5,984 bases of DNA from Pseudomonadota bacterium (GTDB taxonomy: Bacteria; Pseudomonadota; Alphaproteobacteria; Rhizobiales; Hyphomicrobiaceae). Under the pieces are notes generated by a model. It made no database searches. It was not told where the DNA came from and saw only the letters and a program-made list of their open reading frames with translations. Positions 1-5,055 of this stretch are shown piece after piece. Position numbers and translations under genes: made by a program. Position 1 is the stretch's first letter; every line of letters starts with the position of its first letter. The stretch lies in NCBI GenBank assembly GCA_023428365.1, contig JAEYYQ010000484.1, positions 1 to 5,984 of the forward strand, read 5' to 3'.

Positions 1-86
1 CTTTTGGATCAGAAATGGACGTTCCCAGTAGTCGTCCCTTCGGGGACTGCTTTCAGGTTGGACAATCGCGACCCTTTGAGGTCGCC

Positions 87-134
87 ATGCGCCGTGATGC
101 GCGGCCGCCCGTGCGGGTTGTGAGGGCCAACTAG
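87..134 (+). CDS. candidate mgtE leader peptide (15 codons)
   Basis: A short frame in the mgtE leader reads MRRDARPPVRVVRAN and ends in TAG. Its ATG is preceded by GAGG (78-81) at a spacing of 5 bases. That GAGG sits in a hairpin with 68-73, so access to it could be conditional. The peptide has five arginines and two adjacent prolines. The stop lies 8 bases before the 5' arm (143-148) of the helix that abuts the mgtE start, so a ribosome at the stop would cover that arm. Salmonella mgtA has a proline-rich leader peptide, MgtL, which is the known analogy. Caution: the same frame is open upstream through another ATG at 15 to the window edge. It could therefore be a 39-codon frame or the tail of an upstream gene, although third-position G/C is clearly higher after 87. 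Confidence 0.3.
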   Translation: MRRDARPPVRVVRAN

Positions 135-174
135 GCTCCGCTGTCCGCTACCGGCTGCCGCACAGGCGGCCGTG

Positions 175-180
175 AGGAGG
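175..180 (+). promoter_or_regulatory. mgtE ribosome binding site, partly within a helix
   Basis: AGGAGG lies 5 bases before the ATG at 186 and fixes the mgtE start. Its last G is paired, and the rest falls in the internal loop, when GTCCGC (143-148) pairs with GCGGAC (180-185). Ribosome access could therefore depend on leader folding. Confidence 0.75.
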
Positions 181-185
181 CGGAC

Positions 186-1589
186 ATGAACAATAATGTC
201 ACCGACCCGCGGACTCTGCTCTCCACAGCATCCGAGAGTTCGACATCCATGGATACTGAGCTGACGACCGCCGTCAGCAGCCTGTTGCGCGAGCGCAAAG
301 CCGATATCCTGGCCCGAGTTCTCGACAATCTGCATTCGGCGGATATCGCCAGTCTGATCTGCGAACTGCCCGCCGATCAGCATTGCGATCTGCTGAATCA
401 CCTGCCGCTCGAAGAGCAGGCCGATGTGTTCGGCTACCTGGAACCCGAACTTCAGGCTGAGATCGGCCGCGCCCTTGGTCGCCGGGAGTTCGCCAAGATC
501 GTCTCGGAGATGGAGGCCGACGAACGGGTCGACCTGTTCAACCATCTGCCGCAGGATCAGCAGCAGGCGCTGCTGCCGGCGCTGGCACAAGCCGAGCGTG
601 AAGACATTCGCCGCCTCTCATCCTATCCCGAGGGGACCGCAGGCGCGGTGATGACCTCGGACTATGCGACCCTGCCACCGAACATCACGGCCCGCGAGGC
701 ACTGGAGCAACTCCGGCTCGCCGCCCCGGACAAAGAGACGATCTACACGGCCTACGTCGTCGATGAGGCGCGACGGCTGATCGGCGTCGTCTCGTTGCGT
801 GACCTCATCGTCGCGGAAGCGGACGCGCTGGTCGACCAGATCATGGATACGCAGGTGATCCGCGCCCGGGTCGAAGACAGCCGGGAAGACGTCGCGCGCA
901 TCATCGCCAAATACGACCTGTTTGCGCTGCCGATCATCAATGGCGGCGATGCCCTGGTCGGTATCGTCACCCAGGACGACGCCATGGACGTCGCCGAGGA
1001 GGAAGCGACCGAGGACTTTCATAAGTCAGGCACCGTTACACCGCTGGCGACCAGTCTGAAGGAAGCCGGCATCGCCCTGCTCTATCGCAAGCGCATCTCG
1101 TGGCTGGTCGTGCTGGTATTCTTCAATATTTTCTCAGGCGCCGGCCTCGCCTTTTTCCAGGACACGATCGTGGCCCACGTGGCGCTGGTATTCTTTCTGC
1201 CGCTGCTGATCGCGGGTGGCGGCAACGCGGGCGCACAGGCATCGACCTTGATGGTCCGCGCCCTTGCAACGGGAGACGTTCATCTCGCGGACTGGGGCCG
1301 GATGCTGGGTCGCGAACTGATCGTGGCCACCGCGCTTGGACTGACGATGGGGTTAGCCGTCGCAAGCATCGGGCTGGTCCGCGGAGGACCGGAAATCGCG
1401 ATGGTCGTCGCGGCGACGATGGTGCTCGTGGTGGTCATCGGAAGCTTGGTCGGGATGTCACTGCCATTCCTGCTCAGCCGGTTCAATCTCGACCCGGCAT
1501 CGGCCAGCTCTCCCCTCATCACATCCATCGCCGACGTCGCTGGAGTGATCATTTATCTGACAATCGCCACGATCGTCCTCTCGCATTGA
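186..1589 (+). CDS. mgtE: magnesium transporter MgtE
   Basis: This is an inner-membrane Mg2+ channel/transporter of the MgtE family, gated by intracellular Mg2+. The 467 residues match the family's usual length. The order is an N-terminal helical domain (about 35-140, with repeats such as NHLP at 71-74 and 119-122), two CBS domains (about 154-215 and 218-272), an acidic EEEATED linker, and five membrane helices (about 303-465). The pore region carries GGGNAGAQAS (344-353) and the C-terminal segment ITSIADVAGVIIYL, where Asp450 lines up with the conserved pore aspartate of the Thermus protein. The ATG is supported by AGGAGG (175-180) with a 5-base gap. The gene has its own structured leader with a candidate leader peptide and is convergent with the phasin-like gene. 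It looks intact. The alternative substrate Co2+ is known for some family members and cannot be excluded. Confidence 0.95.
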   Translation: MNNNVTDPRTLLSTASESSTSMDTELTTAVSSLLRERKADILARVLDNLHSADIASLICELPADQHCDLLNHLPLEEQADVFGYLEPELQAEIGRALGRREFAKIVSEMEADERVDLFNHLPQDQQQALLPALAQAEREDIRRLSSYPEGTAGAVMTSDYATLPPNITAREALEQLRLAAPDKETIYTAYVVDEARRLIGVVSLRDLIVAEADALVDQIMDTQVIRARVEDSREDVARIIAKYDLFALPIINGGDALVGIVTQDDAMDVAEEEATEDFHKSGTVTPLATSLKEAGIALLYRKRISWLVVLVFFNIFSGAGLAFFQDTIVAHVALVFFLPLLIAGGGNAGAQASTLMVRALATGDVHLADWGRMLGRELIVATALGLTMGLAVASIGLVRGGPEIAMVVAATMVLVVVIGSLVGMSLPFLLSRFNLDPASASSPLITSIADVAGVIIYLTIATIVLSH

Positions 1590-1612
1590 CCGGCTTTCGT
1601 CCGGCAAGCCGG
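1590..1612. terminator. hairpin between convergent mgtE and phasin-like genes
   Basis: CCGGCTT (1590-1596) and AAGCCGG (1606-1612) form a perfect 7-bp stem with a 9-base loop, starting at the base after the mgtE stop codon. It fills nearly the whole gap between two convergent genes, the usual place for a bidirectional terminator. No T-tract follows on either strand, so intrinsic termination would be weak; the hairpin may instead protect the 3' ends. Confidence 0.4.
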
Positions 1613-1613
1613 A

Positions 1614-2072
1614 TTACTGCGGCGGTCGGATCTCGAACCACGCTTTCATGATGCGATCGTGGGCGGCGTGATAGTCCTGCAGCATCTCCCGGATGAACTG
1701 CGACTGCTGAGCCAGGACCTGCTGCGGCGTCTGGCATTTCGACAGGTGGGCGGGAAAATCGAGGCAAGCCCGGCTGCGGCGGCTGACCAGCGCAGCAACC
1801 TCGACATTTGCCTGCACCATCGCTTGCGTCAGATGCGTTGAGGCTCCGTCAGTCGCAGCCAACATACTGTTCAGGGGTGCGCCGAGTTGGTCGGACGCTG
1901 TGCTCGACCACCCCATCACCTGAGTGGGGAAGCTGTCGCCCTTGGCTTCGGTCTCTTCTGCCGTCCTAGCCCGTTGAACGCGTTTCGTTCGCGCGGACGA
2001 TTTGTTGCTCCGTGATGCAGATGCGGGACTCCGGCTTGCCTTGCCTCCGGGCCGCTTCTTCTTCACCGCCAC
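1614..2072 (-). CDS. phasin-like protein with basic N-terminal tail
   Basis: Phasins coat polyhydroxyalkanoate granules, and many alphaproteobacteria carry short family members of less certain role. The 152-residue protein has no signal peptide or membrane segment. Residues about 48-148 look amphipathic and helical. The stretch LSKCQTPQQVLAQQ (110-123), followed by QFIREMLQDYHAAHDRIM, resembles the phasin signature in which a Cys/Pro turn precedes a final helix. The first 36 residues hold 13 Lys/Arg and no acidic residue, rich also in Ser and Ala, like a histone H1-type tail. The start is GTG; TGA lies in frame just upstream. A second GTG at 2066 has TAGGG about 5 bases before it, which is better spacing and would give 150 residues. 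No PHA synthase or other PHA gene is in the window, so a granule role is inferred from family resemblance only. Confidence 0.75.
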   Translation of the reverse strand: MAVKKKRPGGKASRSPASASRSNKSSARTKRVQRARTAEETEAKGDSFPTQVMGWSSTASDQLGAPLNSMLAATDGASTHLTQAMVQANVEVAALVSRRSRACLDFPAHLSKCQTPQQVLAQQSQFIREMLQDYHAAHDRIMKAWFEIRPPQ

Positions 2073-2204
2073 CCTAAATCACCATCGCTCTCAGCACTGA
2101 GCTGTGATCTGCCTGTTAATCATAGATCGATTGAAAGTAACGCCCTGACCGCTCTTTGGTTTCCTCCGTTAACCGTCCGCAAGCATCCTTAGCGGTTGCC
2201 AGAT

Positions 2205-2218
2205 GTTCCCTACGGAAC
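2205..2218. promoter_or_regulatory. inverted repeat GTTCC-N4-GGAAC, copy 1
   Basis: GTTCC (2205-2209) and GGAAC (2214-2218) form a perfect 5-bp dyad with spacer CTAC, 83 bases before the secreted-protein ATG. The same arms and spacer length recur at 2965-2978 upstream of the exporter genes. A shared operator is possible. GGAAC alone also resembles the -35 box of EcfG-type promoters, but no CGTT sits at the needed 16-17 base spacing. Confidence 0.3.
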
Positions 2219-2261
2219 TGTCCGCCATCCCAGCGATTTCTAGTGTGGCTTACCGTTTGTA

Positions 2262-2279
2262 CTTCCGGCCATCCGGAAG
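2262..2279 (+). promoter_or_regulatory. hairpin just before the secreted-protein ribosome binding site
   Basis: CTTCCGG (2262-2268) and CCGGAAG (2273-2279) make a perfect 7-bp stem with loop CCAT, ending 11 bases before the Shine-Dalgarno sequence AGGAGG (2291-2296). It could be an operator dyad in DNA or a stabilising or regulatory hairpin in the mRNA leader. The sequence does not decide between these. Confidence 0.35.
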
Positions 2280-2301
2280 ATCCGCGTTACAGGAGGAGTA
2301 A

Positions 2302-2733
2302 ATGCCCCGTCATCGCACTCTGATCGCCGCAGTCACCGCCGTTGCCAGCATCGCAGCAGGCGGCATGTGGTCGGTGAGCCCCGCTGCGGCTGTCGAGAAG
2401 GGCGAGCTCTTCCTGACGCAGGGTTTGGTGTGTGATCGGCCCTCGTACGTAGACGCGGTGGTGACGCTGGCCGAAAGCGGCGAAGATCTCCAGGGCGCCA
2501 TGGCGCAGATCAATGCCGGCGCCAACAAACCCCGCTGTGTCACGGGAAAGCTCTTCGTCGCGCGTTATGTCGATATGACCCGGACATTCTTCATCAAGAA
2601 CCACATGGTCCAGGTTCATGAGGTCAAGATCGTCGGCTACGGACAGGCAACCGCCAGTGGCATTGCGCCGCAGAAGCTGGCGAAACCAATCACCCAGTAT
2701 GTCTTCTCGATTGGTAAGGCGACGAGCATCTAA
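2302..2733 (+). CDS. small secreted protein of unknown function
   Basis: I do not recognise a named family. The 143-residue product starts with a typical Sec signal: MPRHR, a hydrophobic core (about 7-22) and SPAAA ending at residue 30, a good signal peptidase I site before VEKG. The mature part is about 113 residues with two cysteines (Cys44 and Cys79) that could form a disulfide in the periplasm. It has an alternating, probably beta-rich character (KLFVARYVDMTRTFFIK, VQVHEVKIVGYGQA). No lipobox or further membrane segment is seen. The start is well supported by AGGAGG (2291-2296), 5 bases before the ATG. It stands alone: the phasin-like gene upstream is divergent, and the exporter pair begins 360 bases downstream beyond a terminator-like hairpin. 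A periplasmic role is inferred from the signal peptide only. Confidence 0.85.
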   Translation: MPRHRTLIAAVTAVASIAAGGMWSVSPAAAVEKGELFLTQGLVCDRPSYVDAVVTLAESGEDLQGAMAQINAGANKPRCVTGKLFVARYVDMTRTFFIKNHMVQVHEVKIVGYGQATASGIAPQKLAKPITQYVFSIGKATSI

Positions 2734-2790
2734 CGTCGAATTTGCCGCAGTATTCGCTACAAATTCCTGCCCTCTTCTGACCCTAAACAG

Positions 2791-2824
2791 TGCTCCGGTC
2801 CTTGCTGCAAGCAGGGTCGGAGCA
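2791..2824 (+). terminator. rho-independent-like terminator after the secreted-protein gene
   Basis: TGCTCCG (2791-2797) pairs with CGGAGCA (2818-2824), and the inner bases continue the stem through wobble and GC pairs to a TGCAA loop. CTAAAC precedes it and TTTGCATTT follows, a modest T-rich tail. It lies 57 bases after the stop codon at 2731-2733, the expected place for this gene's terminator. Confidence 0.55.
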
Positions 2825-2919
2825 TTTGCATTTGGGACCTCTGCCGAAGTCAGCTCTGGAACACACGGCACTGGCCGTATATCAAGAGTTCGCTAGACTT
2901 CATATTAACCAATACTGAC

Positions 2920-2934
2920 AGAGCTTATAGCTCT
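2920..2934. promoter_or_regulatory. perfect dyad AGAGCT-TAT-AGCTCT
   Basis: Six-base arms AGAGCT (2920-2925) and AGCTCT (2929-2934) flank TAT, in the A/T-richer part of the region before the exporter genes. The size and position suit an operator for a dimeric regulator. No matching second copy was seen, so this is tentative. Confidence 0.25.
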
Positions 2935-2955
2935 TCTGCCAAGCGACCTCTTTTC

Positions 2956-2985
2956 TGGCGATCTGTTCCTGCTGGAACAGCGCCA
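2956..2985. promoter_or_regulatory. long hairpin containing dyad GTTCC-N4-GGAAC, copy 2
   Basis: TGGCG (2956-2960) pairs with CGCCA (2981-2985), and CTGTTCC (2963-2969) pairs with GGAACAG (2974-2980), around loop TGCT. The result is a 12-bp stem with only AT (2961-2962) bulged. The inner part repeats the GTTCC-N4-GGAAC dyad found at 2205-2218. It ends 108 bases before the exporter ATPase start. It may be an operator or a leader hairpin; ATTTGC after it is too weak to call a terminator. Confidence 0.4.
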
Positions 2986-3093
2986 ATTTGCTCCTCCGGT
3001 TAAACATGCAAGAACGCGCCACGGCAGCGCACTAGACAAGCTCGTGCAAACTACCAAGCAGCCGCAGTAAACGGCGTACTCAGGGGACCTGTC

Positions 3094-3993
3094 ATGTTGT
3101 TGAGCACCGATGATCTGATGCCCGCGCGCAATGGCTCCGGCGAACGGCCGTCCGAGGATGCCGCGACGGCACGTCAGACGCATCGCGCACCGGCAGTCGC
3201 GGCTCCCACCATTCTGCGCGCAAAGAACATTGTGAAGGTGCTCGGCACCGGCGCAGGGGAAAATCGCGTTCTCAAGGGCATCGACGTCAAGCTGAGGGCC
3301 GGTGAACTGACCCTGCTGATGGGCCCGTCCGGCAGCGGCAAGACAACATTGCTATCCATTCTCGGCTGTATCCTCACCCCCACCAGCGGCGAGCTGGAGA
3401 TCGCGGGCGAGTCGACAGCGGGCTTGGGGGCGGAGGGGCTAGCGGATCTGCGGCGTCGTCACGTCGGCTTCGTGTTTCAGTCGTACAATCTGTTCCCGAC
3501 CTTGACCGCAACCCAGAACATCATGCTCGCGCTGGATCTGAAAGGTGCTTCGGCCGTCAATGCAGCCCAGATCGCAGCCGCGGCGCTTGCCGAAGTTGGA
3601 TTGAGCCATCGCGCGAATGCGTTCCCGGGACAGCTCAGCGGCGGCGAGAAGCAGCGCGTGGCCATCGCCCGGTCGCTTGCTGGCTCCCCGTCCGTCATCC
3701 TTGCGGACGAGCCGACGGCCGCACTCGACAGTGAAAACGGCAAAAGCGTCATGGCGCTGCTTGCCGAAGTCGCTAAGGATAAATCTCGTGCTGTGCTGGC
3801 CGTGACCCATGATCATCGGACCCTTGCATACGCCGATCGCGTTATAAAAATTGAGGACGGGCAGATCGTGACCGACGAGCTGGCGGGCACCAATAATACC
3901 GTCTCAGAAAGCAAGGTATATGCAAGCGAAGGACATGCAGCCAGATCGTCAACCAACAACGGCATCCGGTTCAGGCGGCGGAGCCGTGTCTAA
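3094..3993 (+). CDS. ABC exporter ATP-binding protein, MacB/DevA type
   Basis: This is the cytoplasmic ATPase of an ABC exporter, powering a permease not found in this window. All nucleotide-binding motifs are intact: Walker A GPSGSGKT (77-84), Q-loop Gln129 in VFQSYNLFPTLTATQN, signature LSGGEKQR (181-188), Walker B VILADEP (201-207) with catalytic Glu206, D-loop ALDSE, and H-loop His239 in VTHDH. The Q-loop neighbourhood resembles the DevA/LolD/MacB group that partners HlyD-like fusion proteins. A 38-residue Ala/Arg-rich, probably disordered tail precedes the domain, and an Arg-rich tail of about 30 residues follows it. The start is supported by AGGGGA (3082-3087) 6 bases before the ATG; Met9 (3118) is an alternative. 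The 3' end overlaps the fusion-protein gene by 74 bases in another frame, implying an operon and possibly coupled translation. The substrate is unknown. Confidence 0.9.
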   Translation: MLLSTDDLMPARNGSGERPSEDAATARQTHRAPAVAAPTILRAKNIVKVLGTGAGENRVLKGIDVKLRAGELTLLMGPSGSGKTTLLSILGCILTPTSGELEIAGESTAGLGAEGLADLRRRHVGFVFQSYNLFPTLTATQNIMLALDLKGASAVNAAQIAAAALAEVGLSHRANAFPGQLSGGEKQRVAIARSLAGSPSVILADEPTAALDSENGKSVMALLAEVAKDKSRAVLAVTHDHRTLAYADRVIKIEDGQIVTDELAGTNNTVSESKVYASEGHAARSSTNNGIRFRRRSRV

Positions 3994-5029
3994 GCTTCTG
4001 GTTTCAGTGGCAGTATTGGGCGCACTCGGGCTTGCAGGCCTGGGTGGATACAGCCTGAGCAACGTGCTCAGCGAACAGAAGCCAGCGCCCCCCGTGAGTG
4101 CCGCCCCGGCCGAGATCGCTTGGGTTGCCGCCGCACCCGGCCGTGTCGAATCGAAATCCGGCGATATCCGCGTCGGGGCAGCCGTGCTCGGCCGAGTCGC
4201 TCAGGTTCCTGTTGCCATGAACGGCAAGGTCGAGGCTGACGAAGTCCTGGTTCGCCTGGAAGACGAGGAAGCCCGCGCGCGCCTGGCAGCCGCCGAAGCG
4301 GAAGCATCTGCCAGGGTCCGTGAGCGCGATGCCCAAACGGCCACATCGGGTCGCGACGACGTGCGCCGCGCCGAAGCTGCCGTATTCCAGGCCGAGCGTG
4401 CCGTTACGGGCGCCCGCTTCGAACTCGACAATGCGCTTTACACGCAGCGAAACGACGGCGGCGCCACTCAGCTTGTGGCTGACGCCCGCAAGCGGCTGAC
4501 GGATGCCCGCGATCGGCTCCAGCGCGAGCAAGCCGCATTCGCCGTTGCTCAGTCACGCAACAACGTGCCTGCGCCGAACCGTTTCGAAGCTGGCGTCATC
4601 GCAGCGCGGGCTGACGTTGCACTCGCTCAGCTCATGCTGGACCGCACGCGCATCCGCGCACCGATCGCCGGCACCGTTCTGCAGGTGCATGTGAAGCCGG
4701 GCGAAGTCGTCACACCGTCGCCTGAGCAGCCGATCGTCACCATTGGCGACCCAACGGTGATCGTAGTGAAGTCCGAACTCGACGAGCGGGACGTCGCCAA
4801 AATCCGCGTTGGTCAGAAGGCGTTCGTTCGCAGCAGCGCGTTTCCCGGCCAGGAGTTCGAAGGCAAAGTCACGGCGCTCGCACCGGTCCTGGCCGCGCCA
4901 CGCCAGAGTCAGCGCGGACCTCGGCGCCCCACTGACGTCGAAGTTCTGGAAGTGACGATCGAGCCTGACGCGAAAACGCCTCTCATGCCCGGCCTACGCG
5001 TCGACACGTTCTTCCGGCGGGAGCCATAA
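3920..5029 (+). CDS. HlyD/DevB-family membrane fusion protein
   Basis: This is the periplasmic adaptor of a tripartite ABC export system, linking an inner-membrane permease to an outer-membrane channel. The 369 residues show a single N-terminal membrane anchor (about 24-46), a first lipoyl half (about 82-113, GAAVLGRVAQVPVAMNGKV), a long Ala/Glu/Arg-rich coiled-coil hairpin (about 113-240), the second lipoyl half (RAPIAGTVLQVHVKPGEVV, 246-264) and a beta-barrel (about 279-350) ending in MPGLRVDTFF. This order matches DevB-type fusion proteins. The start is uncertain: ATG 3920 has only weak AAGG close before it, and Met6 (3935) is no better. GTG 3986 would place the membrane helix at the N-terminus and overlap the ATPase stop by only 8 bases. 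It is translated in an operon with the ATPase; no permease gene follows. Confidence 0.9.
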   Translation: MQAKDMQPDRQPTTASGSGGGAVSKLLVSVAVLGALGLAGLGGYSLSNVLSEQKPAPPVSAAPAEIAWVAAAPGRVESKSGDIRVGAAVLGRVAQVPVAMNGKVEADEVLVRLEDEEARARLAAAEAEASARVRERDAQTATSGRDDVRRAEAAVFQAERAVTGARFELDNALYTQRNDGGATQLVADARKRLTDARDRLQREQAAFAVAQSRNNVPAPNRFEAGVIAARADVALAQLMLDRTRIRAPIAGTVLQVHVKPGEVVTPSPEQPIVTIGDPTVIVVKSELDERDVAKIRVGQKAFVRSSAFPGQEFEGKVTALAPVLAAPRQSQRGPRRPTDVEVLEVTIEPDAKTPLMPGLRVDTFFRREP

Positions 5030-5055
5030 AACGGAAACCTTGAATGGTTTGCCGA

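Larger units (their letters stand above)
1..185 (+). promoter_or_regulatory. structured 5' leader of mgtE
   Basis: This stretch before mgtE is unusually rich in hairpins. GTCCC (34-38) and GGGAC (43-47) enclose a TTCG loop closed by C-G, the classic stable tetraloop. GCGACC (68-73) pairs with GGTCGC (80-85). Positions 152-159 pair with 165-172 (8 bp, one G-U). GTCCGC (143-148) pairs with GCGGAC (180-185), forming an outer helix that ends at the base before the ATG and encloses most of the mgtE Shine-Dalgarno sequence. Short motifs AGGCTCC (133-139) and GCTGCCG (154-160) faintly recall the M-box core, but other conserved M-box blocks are not visible. No convincing sigma70 promoter was found, so transcription may start before the window. 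I infer a regulatory leader; its ligand or signal is unknown. Confidence 0.45.
2734..3093. other. 360-base intergenic region with hairpins, no gene
   Basis: No credible gene was found here. Open frames across it on both strands overlap neighbouring genes, lack ribosome binding sites and have unstructured, Arg/Ser-rich translations. It contains the terminator-like hairpin (2791-2824), an A/T-richer stretch (about 2880-2935) that is the likeliest promoter zone for the exporter genes, the dyad at 2920-2934 and the long hairpin at 2956-2985. No -35/-10 pair of good match could be fixed. Confidence 0.6.

Noticed and set aside
133..160. True M-box riboswitch
   Set aside because: Only two short motifs match. 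The conserved blocks after the GCTGC motif are absent before the start codon, so I call it only a structured leader.
9..590. 193-residue open frame on the minus strand over the mgtE leader and 5' end
   Set aside because: It lies antisense to a clear mgtE, has no ribosome binding site or recognisable domain, and long antisense frames are expected in high-GC DNA.
1100..1651. 183-residue + frame inside mgtE
   Set aside because: It is an out-of-frame, Arg/Gly-rich translation of the MgtE membrane domain; the mgtE frame is plainly the coding one.
2214..2300. EcfG-type stress promoter starting at GGAAC 2214 (also tried from 2858 and 2974)
   Set aside because: No CGTT-like -10 element sits 16-17 bases downstream of any of these GGAAC sequences.
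2287..2871. 194-residue minus-strand frame over the secreted-protein gene
   Set aside because: It is antisense to a gene with a signal peptide and strong ribosome binding site, and its start lies beyond the terminator-like hairpin; no domain is seen.
2963..2980. LexA box
   Set aside because: Alphaproteobacterial LexA sites are direct GTTC-N7-GTTC repeats; here the arms are inverted with the wrong spacing.
2905..3183. 92-residue minus-strand frame in the exporter upstream region
   Set aside because: It runs over the dyads and the ATPase start, is rich in Arg/Ser/Cys without any domain, and has no good ribosome binding site.
4004..4531. 175-residue minus-strand frame inside the fusion-protein gene
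   Set aside because: It is a mirror of the coiled-coil coding region and has no independent support.
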